Source: Amorphophallus konjac
Taxonomy: Eukaryota > Streptophyta > Magnoliopsida > Alismatales > Araceae
Length of the DNA stretch: 64,000 nucleotides
Assembly (NCBI GenBank): GCA_022559845.1
Contig: CM040126.1
Coordinates: 128,130,886 to 128,194,885, forward strand
Direction: 5' to 3'
In this document: piece after piece, positions 11,513-21,131 of the stretch
Numbering within the stretch: the stretch's first letter is position 1
Layout: each line of letters opens with the position of its first letter
Program-made: the position numbers and the translations under genes
The notes under the pieces: generated by a model
The model's database searches: none
The model's input: only the letters and a program-made list of their open reading frames with translations
What the model was told of the DNA's origin: nothing

Positions 11513-12680
11513 ATTTACTGTATGCGGGGCCGAGAGGTGTGAGGGCGCCGGGATGAGAAACAGAGCTTTACGGTACCCTGTTCTTGGGTCTGTTGAGGAT
11601 TCAGGGATTTTCCTGGTGATTCGGGCCAAGATAGACGGGCCTTGGGAAATCAAAGAGCTCAATTCATCAGACTACAACTGACTTTGGCTTGGATTTCAAA
11701 GGGAAGGCCGGAGGCGGAGAGTGATTTGGGGGAAACACGGTTTAGGGTATCTCTGTCACCAGCGTTCCTGATGATCCGTGAGGATGATTTTGGTATACTT
11801 TTCATCATCTGGGGGCCAAGACATGACTGTCTCTGGCCCCGGGGATGACTTCGGCAAAGCGGATGAGCATGAATGCAACATCTAAAATCGAGCGACGGTT
11901 GCTATGTATCTATGCTTTGCTTCAGAGGCCAAGGGATAGTCTGTCCCTGGCTCGGAAGCAAGCATGAGGAGCGTTCGAGAAACGGGTGAATAAACAGGCG
12001 ATCGATCGAACTGTGGGGGGATAGCATGCTATTGAGTCTTAAGAAGAAACAGAAAACATGGGGAGATAGCAATAGGGTTTCGGAGAAATAGATAGCAGGC
12101 CTCAACGGGAGCCTGTGGTTTTCATTCATTTGAACATCACGATTACACTCGCACATCAGGGGCAATACATAAAAGAATGTATAGGCAGACTATGCCTTGC
12201 CCTAGCAGAGTAAAATCGGCTGTGATATCACAGCATACATCAAAAGGGGGAAGAGGCAGAAGCAATCGAAAATTAGAAGAGTAAACTACAGAAAATGGGG
12301 AGGGGAGGGCGGAGCATTGACTCCTCTCCCTTCCCGTTGCCCACCTTCGATCAGGCTTCGAGACTCCTTTCTTCTTTTTTCCTTCCGCCTCTTCCTATCT
12401 CGGATCAGATTGCAGGCTCCACTCTCCTCTCCTTGTTTTTGTTTGTGGCTATCTGTTCAGGCTCTCTGTTGCCCCCTTTTTTTTCTATCTGCTCTAACTC
12501 TCTGTTGCCTCCAAGAGATGTCCCTCTCTTTCTTCGAATGAGGGGATTTTATATCCCTCGTTGGTGTCCTGCTGGCAGGCTCGTCCCGGCGCGCCTCAAT
12601 TGTAGGCAGAGCTCCCGGCGCGTGAGACTCAAGCTTCTCGGCGCCGCTTCTGAGCTTCGACAAGGGGATCCCGGTGCCAC

Positions 12681-12687
12681 TTTTATA
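12681..12687 (-). promoter_or_regulatory. TATA box of the Tat LTR
   Basis: Minus strand GCCTATAAAAGTGG is a good plant TATA context, reading toward gag. A second candidate, GATATAAAATCCCC, lies at 12553-12546 in the same direction. Confidence 0.5.
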
Positions 12688-13125
12688 GGCCCATTTAGGG
12701 CTTTTAAGACCTCACATAGACTTCGGCCTTTATTGGTCCTTCAAATGTATCAGAACCCGAGAAGGCCCTCCACTGGTGACACAGCTTCTATTGAGATCAT
12801 TCATAGATTTTCATCAGTCGGTAGACTGGGGTTTCATCGGCATTGCCATCTGACTGACGACAAAGTCGGACATCATCTCATCGGTATCGTCACCTGAACG
12901 GTGACAAGACCGCACATCAACTTTAGCCTGAAAAGACTTCAGCCAGGTGACTACTATTTCATCAGTGCCGTCGTGTGAATGACAATGGCATCGGACATCA
13001 GCTTGGCCCAGGAAAAGGCTTCAGCCAGGTAGATGGTTGACGAGCTTCGTCATTGCTCTTTCACTATTGGTCTGATCTTCCTTTCAATTCTGTTTCTGGC
13101 CTTGCTCATTTTCAAGGTGTCAACA

Positions 13126-13344
13126 ATGGGGGATGTAAATAACGCCGTGGCCTTTATGGCATGGCAGGTTTTGGTCCCGACCGGAACCACACAATCGTCT
13201 GACTAGTCAGATCGAGCGCACCATGGGCTTCCGTGAAGCCCGAAAAAATCGTCACTTTGTGACTGGCACGCCGTCGCACTAAATAAACGAATTAACCCCG
13301 ATCGACGAATAAACCGATTCTTTCGAAATTTTAGTGCGTCCTCA
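13126..13344 (+). repeat. Inverted relative of the Tat LTR inner end
   Basis: This plus-strand stretch resembles the minus-strand reading of 10218-10001. Shared blocks appear in the same order: CCTTTATGG.ATGG, TTTTGGTCCCGAC, ACAATCG.CTGAC, GCGCAC.ATG, AAATCGTCAC, GTGACTGGCACGCC, and a final G(C/T)GTCC(A/T)CAAGTC. It is preceded by a purine tract (ATGGGGGA) followed by TGTAAATAACG, which could be a PPT/LTR start. It abuts the broken 5' LTR of copia A. I read it as a fragment of a related Tat LTR in plus orientation, or as the outer part of an LTR with long inverted ends. Confidence 0.55.
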
Positions 13345-14499
13345 AGTCTCGATCGCCAGTCAGGGGCCGGTTGATCGATTTTCGCAGCGTTGAAAGCTTC
13401 ATTCCTGTAAAATTCTGGTCGACCGCCCTATGTAGTCTGGTCGACCACCAACTTTGAGGCAACAATTGTTGACTTGTGTTCTTCAACGTGGGAAGGCCCT
13501 TTCATTGGATTTGTTTAATCCCAAAGTCACCAGACTTCCCATGATTTGTGGATTTGGTTCCTAGATTGTCTCTTGACCATCCAAGATCTAAAAAAATATC
13601 ACCTTGGGGTCAAAAACCCTAATCACTCAAGGGAGATCAAAAGAGGCTATCAAGGGGAGAAAGATTGCTGCCACTGTAGCTCCGTGAACAATGTTTCGGA
13701 GAAGAACTCTTCATCCATTTCTAAGTTTTTGAAGATCATCTGCAGGCCATTCAAGTGAAGATTTAGCTGAGGAGAAAGCTTCATCCAAGATCATCTTCAT
13801 CCATTAAGGGGGAGCTTAAATCTGAGTTTTTCATTTTGTGTTTCTCCCTTGTTTTTCATCAAGCTTCAAGTGTGTGATCTTGTACTTTTAAACACTTGTG
13901 TGTGTGTGTGTGTGTGTGCGGTTCTTCTTGTTTTCACATCTCTTCGTGATTTGGTGCTTGTACACCTTCGTGGGAGTTCCGAACTCCACACGTGTGTGTG
14001 TGTGTGTTTTGATCTTGTAATCATTTACAAGATAGTGTGGGAATCCTCACAGATCGTGAGGGGTGGACGTAGGTTGCCGTTGTTGCATCCGAACCACCTA
14101 AAAATCATTCTCTATTGTGTGGTTTGTTCCTTTTCTTCTATCCCCATTCTGTGTAGCACTCGCGTAGATTTTTGGTTGCATTATTTGAGTTAGATCTAGT
14201 GTAATTTATCATTTTCATATTAGATTTTGGGTATATTAAAAGGTGGGTTCGGATCGACAAGGCAAACCCTGTCAGAAAGATAACATCTTGCGTGAGTAGA
14301 ATCTTCGGATTCTCACCTCCGCCATCGTACCTAAGATCGGTTAAGTGCGATAGATTCTATTAGATCTCAAAGTTTTCATATAGATCTGGAATTCATTACT
14401 GCTATTATTCACACTTGTTTGAATTAGGTAAAAGTTTTTTAAAAGTTTGTATACACCCAATTCACCCCCCTCTTGGTTGTCATTGATCGCGACACTTCA
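13345..14499 (+). repeat. Copia A 5' LTR, truncated
   Basis: It aligns with about 25686-26857 of the 3' LTR and ends ...GCGACACTTCA immediately before the primer site. Roughly the first 255 bp of the LTR are missing, replaced by Tat-related sequence. It contains a (TG)n run at 13901-13920 and the conserved R/U5 block GAGGGGTGGACGTAGG...GAACCACC near 14058-14098 that recurs in the other copia LTRs here. The TATA box of the 3' copy (CTATAAAAATA) reads CTAAAAAAATA here (about 13588). Confidence 0.92.
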
Positions 14500-14501
14500 A
14501 T

Positions 14502-14513
14502 TGGTATCAGAGC
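14502..14513 (+). other. Primer-binding site (initiator Met tRNA), copia A
   Basis: TGGTATCAGAGC follows the LTR end by two bases. It is complementary to the 3' end of plant initiator Met tRNA, the standard copia primer. Confidence 0.95.
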
Positions 14514-14563
14514 TAAGGCTCTAACTTTCACAGATCTAACGATCTAAAGAAAGATCCATATCA

Positions 14564-15292
14564 ATGGCCAACAAGGGGATGATGCCTGAGGGTCATTCCA
14601 TTAACCGTCCTCCATTCTTTGACGGTTCAAATTACTCCTACTGGAAAATTAAAATGTATATTTTCCTAAGGGCTCAGGAGTACGAAGTCCGGAGGGTTGT
14701 GGACAAGGGTCTGTATAAACTCTCGGATGATGAAGAAAAATGGACACCCGAGGAAATTAAGAAATGCACTATAAATTTTAATACTATGAATATTATGTAA
14801 TGTGCCATACATCCTAATGAGTTCTCTCGTGTATCCATGTGCAGTTCAGTCAAGGAGATGTGGGACAAGTTGTGGCTCATATATGAGGGAACCTCCGAGG
14901 TCAAGGAGACCAAGGCAAACCTTCTTGTCAGAGATTATGAGCTGTTCAAAATGAAGCCTGAAGAAACCATCTTAGAAATGTTCACGAGATTTACGGAGAT
15001 CACAAATGATCTCAAAAGCCTCGGGAATGAGTACACAAACTCTGATCTTCTAAGGAAACTTCTGAGATCACTTCCGTCGGCGTGGCACACAAAAGCCACA
15101 GTAATTGAAAATTCAAAAAAATTATCCACACTCACTTTGGACGAGCTCATAGGGTCACTCATGACCTATGAGATAAACATGAAGAGAACAGTCGAGGAAG
15201 ATACGAAGAAGAAGAAAGTGATTGGATTGAAAGCTCACCAATCTGATGATGACTTTCAAGAAGAAGAATATAGCGAGGGAAGCAATGAATAA
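14564..15292 (+). pseudogene. Copia A gag, N-terminal part
   Basis: Starts ATG-GCC-AAC-AAG. The typical SIRE gag opening INRPPFFDGSNYSYWKIKMYIFLRAQ occupies about residues 13-38, followed by the gag-polypeptide (UBN2-like) domain (EMWDKLWLIYEGTSEVKETKANLLVRDYELFKMKPEETI...LLRKLLRSLPSAWHTKATVIE). An in-frame TAA interrupts at 14798-14800 (NIM*CAIHP; Gln expected) and another TAA closes the segment at 15290-15292. The frame then runs on briefly (EDLAMITRQVKRFLRKK) before a shift near 15380. Gag forms the virus-like particle in related elements. Confidence 0.9.
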
Positions 15293-15375
15293 GAAGACTT
15301 GGCGATGATAACTCGCCAAGTAAAGAGATTTTTGAGAAAGAAGAGGAATTTCAAGGCAACTTCAGAAAGGGGCCA

Positions 15376-16390
15376 AGGAAGCCCACTCAAACCAAGGGCA
15401 AGCTGAGCAAGCCTAATACTGTGATTTGTTGCGAATGCAAGAAGCCCGGGCACATGAGAGGAGAGTGCCTAGATCTGAAGAGGAAATTCAAGAAGGACAA
15501 GTTCAAGAAGTCTCAAGCCATGGTTGCCACATGGATCGACGAAGAGGACGAACCATCCGACGAGGAGATCCAAGAGCTAGTGGAAAGCTTGTGCCTCATG
15601 GCACACGAAGATGATGTAACAGAGGTAAATTCTGACCCTGATTTTACTTCAAATGAACAATGGGAGTCGGAATATGAAAAACTATATATAAAATACAAAA
15701 AAATCAGATCTAAAAATAAAAGTCTTAAAAATAAGATTGATGATTTAACACATGAGGATATTTATGTGAAGTTTGAGAAACTGGAACAGGAATGGTTCGA
15801 GTTAACTGAAGAAAAAGAAAGTTTGTTACAAACAATCTCAACTAGTGAGAAAAATCAAGAGGAATTGATGTGCAAATTATCTGAAATGGAAAAAGGTTTT
15901 AAAAATGGAAAAATGAGGAAGATGTTCTGAAATTCACAAATTTGGAACTTGAAAAGAAACACGTGAGTTTAGTTGAAGAAGTGGCTGAACTTCAGTCCAC
16001 TCTGTCTAGGTTTGTCAAAGGCAAACAAAACTTAGACAATTTATTGGGAGTTAAAGTTAACTTCCAGAAGGAAGGATTGGGATATACTCCCCAAAACAAA
16101 AAAATCCTTTGAGCATAAGATCACTACATCTTATGTGCATGAAAAAGGAAATGATTGTACTTCATGTTCATACTATAAGCCATTACATGTTCAACCAAAA
16201 CCACGCCAATTTCCAAGAAGGTTTTCAAATGTCAATTGCTTTCATTGTGGTCGTTTTGGTCATGTTATTGCTCATTGTTGGTTTAGACAAAACTCACATA
16301 GAAATCATGCTGCTTGGACAAAGAAAAGATATGTGCAGAATTAGACTAACTCCTATGGACCCAAATTCGTTTGGGTACCAAAAATAATTG
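15376..16390 (+). pseudogene. Copia A gag, nucleocapsid part
   Basis: Continues gag in changed frames. First zinc knuckle: CCECKKPGHMRGEC near 15430-15471 (C-x2-C-x4-H-x4-C). An acidic then coiled-coil-like Lys/Glu-rich region follows (KYKKIRSKNKSLKNKIDDL..., LEQEWFELTEEKESLLQTI) to a TGA at 15928-15930. Another frame holds the conserved GKQNLDNLLGVKVNFQKEGLGYTP block (about 16020-16090). A further frame from about 16135 holds a second knuckle, CFHCGRFGHVIAHC. At least three shifts or stops separate these parts. Two knuckles flanking a coiled coil are usual in SIRE gags. Confidence 0.85.
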
Positions 16391-16604
16391 CATGAGAATG
16401 TTATTTTTTGCAGATATGTCTTGAAGCCAGGGGGAGCAAATGGTACTTGGATAGCCGCTGTTTGAGGCATATGACAGAGGACAAGAAGGTGTTCTCTACA
16501 CTGCAAGACAAGGATGGAGGGTCAGTTACTTTTGAGGAAAAGATAAAGGTAAAATCATTGGGATCAGTAACATAGGTAAGAATTCTGAAAATCTTATTGA
16601 AGAT
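16391..16604 (+). pseudogene. Copia A protease (active site altered)
   Basis: Reads KWYLDSRCLRHMTEDKKVFSTLQDKDGG. Copia proteases here have WYLDSGCSRHMTGD (seen intact in copia C at about 60195). The catalytic D-S-G is D-S-R in this copy and the following Ser is Leu, so it should be inactive as well as interrupted. Confidence 0.85.
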
Positions 16605-17907
16605 GTGCTTTTGGTGAAATGTTTAAATCACAATCTATTGAGCATAAATCAATTGTGCGATAAGGGTTTTAAAATTATTTTTGATGAAACCCATTGCATT
16701 GTAATGAACAAGAACACAAACGAGATCAAATTCATTGGAAAAAGAAATAACAATGTCTATACTGTTGATATTGATGATGTCTCTTGTGATGATTTGTGCT
16801 TGGTAGAAAATAATCATGAAAATGCATGGCTATGGCACCGAATATTAGGTCATGCTAGTTTTGGAGTAATCTCCAAGTTGTCTAGACATGATTTAGTGAA
16901 TGGATTGCCAAAATTAAAGTTTGAAAGTGATAAAATCTGTGAAGCTTGCACAAAAGGCAAGAAAATGTGAATCTCCTTCAAAAATAAGAATCTAGTTTCT
17001 ACCTCCCGGCCTTTGGAATTGCTGCATCTTGATTTGTTTCCAACTAGGACATCCAGCCTAGGAGGGAAATTCTATGGTTTTGTGATTATTGACGATTACT
17101 CCAGATTTACATGGGTGTTATTTCTATCCAATAAAAATGATGCATTGATAGAGTTTCAAGTGTTTTATAGAAAAATCCAAAATGATAGAGGTTATCTTAT
17201 CACTACCATGCCTGCCTCAACAGAATGGAGTGGTGGAGAGGAAAAATAGAACCCTAATAGACATGGCACGGACCATGTTAAGTGAAAACTCTCTACCAAA
17301 ATATTTTTGGGCTGAGGCAGTAAGTACAGCATGTTACATCATCAACAGGGCGATGGTAATGCCTATTCTGAAGAAAACTCCTTATGAACTCTATAAGGGT
17401 AAGAAATCAAATATTTCCCATCTTAAACCCTTTGGATGTCCTTGCTTCATTCTGAACAATGGTAAGTCTAACCTAGGTAAGTTTGATGAGAAAAGTGACA
17501 AAGAAATTTTCCTAGGTTATGCATTTAACTCTAGAGCCTATCGATGGTTTAATAAGAGGACTTTGGTTGTTGAAGAAAGTCCTCATGTGATTTTTGATGA
17601 ATCTAAGTTAAAATTAACCAACCAATCTATTTCAATTGTGGATGCAGATGAAGATCCCAAATGTTCAAATGATGCTAAGGCCAAGAATGAACCAACTAAA
17701 GGGATACCTAGCAAGAGTGAAGAGGATGAAGATCCTTCAATTGAAACACTTCAAGAGCCACAAGTGCAACACCCCGACTTGCCTAGCACTTCTACGGTCT
17801 TAAAGGATCATCTAGCTGAAAACATAATCGGTAATCCTCAAGATGGGGTAAGAACTAGATCATCACTAAAGCAAGTAGAAGAAGAGGATTTGATTGTCTT
17901 AATTTAA
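16605..17907 (+). pseudogene. Copia A pre-integrase domain and integrase (internal deletion)
   Basis: The gag-pre-integrase zinc region WHRILGHASFGVISKLSRHD...KICEACTKGK is followed by TGA at 16968-16970. The integrase core starts LELLHLDLFPTRTSSLGGKFYGFVIIDDYSRFTWVLF with the first Asp. After KIQNDRGYLITTM the sequence jumps directly to PQQNGVVERKNRT in another frame (17182-17907). The block with the second catalytic Asp (SDHGGEFE in copia C) and about 35 residues are absent. The rest shows the copia pattern MARTMLSENSLPKYFWAEAVSTACYIINR, FGCPCFILNN and the acidic tail, ending in TAA 17905-17907. Confidence 0.9.
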
Positions 17908-18920
17908 CAAGAAGAACTAAGGATATTCATGAAGCTCTTCAAAATGAATCTTGGATTCAAGCTATGCATGAAGAGCTACACCAGTTCGAAAGGAACAAAG
18001 TGTGGACTCTCGTGTCGTGTCCTAAGAATCATCCCACAATTGGAATCCGTTGGGTTTTCAGAAACAAGTTAAATGATACGGGATTAGTTGTTAGGAACAA
18101 GGCCCGGCTTGTGGTCAAAGGGTATAGCCAGGAGATGGGTATTGATTTTGATGAGTCTTTTACACCGGTTGCTAGATTAGAAGCAGTCCAGATCTTACTG
18201 TCCTATGCTTGCTCATTGAACTTCAAACTATTTCAAATGGATGTTGTATCTACATTTCTTAACAGTTACATCAAGGAGGATGTGTTTGTAGAGGAACCTC
18301 TAGGTTTTGAAGATGCAAAGCATCCAAAGCATGTGTACAAGTTGCAGAAGGCCTTGTACGTATTAAAGCAAGCACCAAGGGTACGGTATGAAAGGCTCAC
18401 TTCATTTCTCGTGAAAACTAATTTCAAAAGAGGTAAGGTTGACCAAACACTCTTCACGAGAAAATCAGGTAAAGACATATTAGTAGTTCAAGCATATATG
18501 GATGACATTATTTTTGGAGCTACTAACAATGTCTTATGTGAAGAATTTGCAGAAAGCATGCAAGGAGAATTTGAGATGAGCTTAATGGGTGAACTGAATT
18601 TCTTTCTTGGATTGCAGGTGAAGCAAACACCCGAGGGCATTTTCATCAATCAAGCTAAGTACACACTGGAGCTGTTAAAGAAATTCGGGATGGCTGAAGC
18701 GAAACCTTTGTCAACTCCAATGGCCACAACCTCGAAGTTAGACAAAGATGAAAATGGTAAAACAGTAGATCCTACACTGTTTCAAGGTATGATCGGATCA
18801 CTACTATATCTCACAGCATGCCGCCCTGATATTCAATTCAGTGTATGTTTATGTGCTCGTTTTCAGTCATGTCCTAAAGAATCTCATTTAATGGCTGTTA
18901 AACGCATTTTAGATACTTAA
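17908..18920 (+). pseudogene. Copia A reverse transcriptase
   Basis: A frame shift at about 17905 leads into [38 protein letters not shown], then the RVT_2 domain: [73 protein letters not shown], the catalytic motif AYMDDIIFG (YMDD where plant copia usually has YVDD), and [13 protein letters not shown]...[12 protein letters not shown]...[17 protein letters not shown] one-base shift at RILDT/stop (18918-18920) breaks it from RNase H. Confidence 0.93.
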
Positions 18921-19405
18921 TTGGCACAATAGATTTTGGCTTCTGATTTTCTATCGGCAGTTCATTTGATTTGATTACTTACACCGATGCGGATTATGTC
19001 GGATGTATTGTATATCACAAAAGTACTAGTGGGTACTATCAGTTTCTTGGTGGGTGCCTAGTCTCATGGGCCTCCAAGAAACAACATTCAATAGCTCTCT
19101 CAATGGCCGAGGCTGAATATGCAGCCGCCGGAAGTTGTGGAGTCCAAGTACTTTGGATCAAAAATCAATTGCTTGATTTGGATGTTGAAATGAAATGTGT
19201 GCTAATCTTGTGTGATAATACCAGTGCAATCAGCTTGTCAAAAAATCCTGTTCAACATTCTAGGACAAAACACATTGACATTCGACATCATTTTCTAAGA
19301 GATCATGTAGGAAAAGGGGTCTTTGAATTGAATTTCATTGACACACACAATCAACTAGTTGATATTTTCACAAAACCCCTAAACCAGATCAATTTAGCAA
19401 GATAA
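18921..19405 (+). pseudogene. Copia A RNase H
   Basis: Frame +2 relative to the start of RT: LITYTDADYVGC...GGCLVSWASKKQHSIALSMAEAEYAAAGSCGVQVLW...ILCDNTSAISLSKNPVQHSRTKHIDIRHHFLRDHV...VDIFTKPLNQ. The acidic residues (YTDAD, AEAEY, CDNTSA) are present. Ends TAA 19403-19405. It is read with RT as the end of pol. Confidence 0.93.
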
Positions 19406-20233
19406 GAAGAGAACTTGGGATGTGCAAGGGTGAGAGCATTCATACATAGGTCTACACTTAGGATACGAATTGCACTTGTAGAAAATCATATGCATCAAGG
19501 GTAGATTAACATGCATATTGTATATATTTACTTTTAATACCTTGTGTATTCACATACACTCCTGCATGCTTGAATGTATTTATATATATATCCCTCCTTG
19601 AAAAATATTTCTAAGGCCAGACATTCCTTGGTTAAATAATTGTGGACTCAGTGATGCCAGACCTAAGGAAAACTTCTGAGGGGGAGTTAGAGAACCTTCC
19701 TCAAATCTCCTCCACTTCATGATATTAGTTCCAATCAGAAGGTCGGATGATGGTCCCCCCATATAAAAAAAGGAAAAAGAAAATAAAAGAAAAGAAAAAG
19801 AAATAAAAAATATAAAATGGATATTTTTTTGGGCCTAGCGGTCGACCGTCGCTCCCGCATCGATCGACTGGTGGCGACGAACTGGCCCGGCCGGACCTCA
19901 ACCAAGCCATCATATAAGGGGTCATAACACCCCATTCTCTCATTATATCACCCCCACTCTCTCCAATACCCCATTTCCTAACCCTAGAACCACATATCTT
20001 TACCTCCCAAGCCCCTAAAACTCATCATTCCTCCACCCGCACAAGATCCGGTGTGTTCATCACGGTTTTGGGATGAACTCCATTCGGCCATTCGTGCGAG
20101 TGTGAAGCTTTTCCCAGGGTTCCAGGTTGTGGAGAAGGCTTTTTCAAGCCCTTGGAGTGTCATTTGCTTAAACTTCCTCCCCCAGGAAGAGAGTCCTCCT
20201 TTCAAGGGTTTCCACCGGGTTTTCTAGTTCGGG
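19406..20233 (+). other. Copia A spacer between pol and 3' ORF
   Basis: No coding signal. It holds an A-rich tract (19765-19815), two copies of the LTR-type motif GCGGTCGACCG / GATCGACTGG (19838-19872), a TATA-like TCATATAAGGGG at about 19909-19920, and C-rich leader-like sequence before the ATG at 20234. It may therefore carry a separate promoter for the 3' ORF. I also see tandem TATATA at about 19580. Confidence 0.45.
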
Positions 20234-21131
20234 ATGCCGCCTAGACGAAGTTCTCGACGTTCTGCCCAAGGAGAAGCTAGTGGTCAGAGGCGAGAGGCCT
20301 CGACTCCTCCACCTCAGCAAGCTCATGCACCACCTCGAGCACCTCGCTTGCTTCCACGGCCTATTATCGACCCTCGACTGGTCGACTATAATGAGGTGTA
20401 TGAGCTTCTGCCTGATTCATGTGCTCTCTTTGAGATTCACAACGGTTGGGCGGATTTTGTCACTAGGTATACCCGATACTATCCCAATCTAGTGCAGCAA
20501 TTTTATGGAAATCTGGTTGAGAGAAATGAAGAGCTATATAAAGTTGTTAGGAGTTGAGTTACATATTACACCCGATCTTTTTCGACGAGCCTTAGAAGTC
20601 TCAGCCTGGGGTGCTGACCGGACTTTTGGTCATGGTGAAGCTGAGGCTACTTTCATTGCCATGACAAACTGTGACTATGTGCGTGGAGTGAGTGATTTAA
20701 TCACATTGAATGCCAATTTTTTTCCACCACTGCAAAGGATTTTGCACCATATGTTCACTTCACTCATCTATCCCAAGGTTGGCAGTCGAAATGAAGTAAC
20801 AGAGGTTCAGAGGTTTCTGTTTTACAATGTCATGAATGGGATTACAATCAACATGGGTCGGCTCATGATAGATCTGATTGGGACTTGTCGTACCTATCTC
20901 CAGCGATCCTTGCCATATGCTTCACAGTTGACAGGCGTCTTCATATATGCTGGGATCAATTTGGCAAATGAGCAGTTCATTAATGTTCGACAAGATGACA
21001 TATATAATAAGCATAAGATCTTTATGGATTTTAGGTATTACTATGGTCCCGATGGTGAGCTATGCCGAGACATACCAGTTTATGGGGAAGAAGCTGATAG
21101 TGAGGAAGAACAAGAACAAGAGCAGCAACAA
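20234..21131 (+). pseudogene. Copia A 3' ORF (SIRE-type 'env-like'), N-terminal part
   Basis: Starts ATG-CCG-CCT-AGA (MPPRRSSRRSAQGEAS), a basic, Pro-rich N-terminus, then RLVDYNEVYELLPDSCALFEIHNGWADFVTRYTRYYPNLVQQFYGNL. A one-base shift near 20540 moves to the frame of 20505 (VELHITPDLFRRALEVSAWGADRTF...FFPPLQRILHHMFTSLIYPKVGSRNEVTEVQRFLFYNVMNGITINMGRLMIDLIG). The acidic EEEQEQEQQQ tract ends at the solo-LTR insertion (21132). This resembles the 'putative plant transposon protein' family found 3' of pol in SIRE/Maximus elements. I see no signal peptide or membrane span, so an envelope role is unsupported. Confidence 0.75.
21127..21131. repeat. Target-site duplication AACAA (left)
   Basis: AACAA at 21127-21131 matches AACAA at 24409-24413, flanking the TG...CA solo LTR. 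Both the element start (TGTCA) and the host continuation (TGTCA) happen to agree, which makes the repeat look longer than 5 bp. Confidence 0.85.

Larger units (their letters stand above)
1..13125 (-). mobile_element. Ty3/gypsy LTR retrotransposon, Tat lineage (partial, minus strand)
   Basis: Order in the element's own direction: LTR-like region (13125-10001), primer site (9996-9979), an extra ORF ahead of gag, gag, protease, RT, RNase H, second (archaeal-type) RNase H, integrase, 3' minisatellite. The dual RNase H and the extra upstream ORF are marks of the Tat branch (Ogre/Retand/RIRE2-like). All coding blocks lie in one reading frame without a frameshift; six nonsense codons separate them. 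The 3' LTR lies off the left edge. The upper boundary is uncertain: 13125 (minus LTR start TGTTGACACC) or 13344. Confidence 0.88.
10001..13125 (-). repeat. Tat 5' LTR (putative, about 3.1 kb)
   Basis: The lower end, TGTGGACGCG on the plus strand (minus 3' end ...CGTCCACA), abuts the primer site. The best upper end is TGTCAACA at 13118-13125, so the minus-strand LTR would start TGTTGACACC. Two minus-strand TATA boxes (12681-12687 and 12546-12553) lie about 450-580 nt into it, as expected for U3. No coding segment is visible; the open frames at 12295-12897 and 11204-11662 look like GC-rich chance frames. The alternative is a short LTR of about 200 bp at 10001-10197, with the rest belonging to another element. 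The partner LTR is outside the window, so neither can be confirmed. Confidence 0.55.

Noticed and set aside
12295..12897. 200-codon plus-strand ORF as a host gene
   Set aside because: It overlaps the minus-strand TATA boxes and motif copies of the Tat LTR, has no domain, and its codon use looks like pyrimidine-rich noncoding DNA.
20234..21131. Retroviral envelope gene
   Set aside because: No signal peptide, transmembrane segment or cleavage site is visible; only its position and family resemblance suggest the 'env-like' label.
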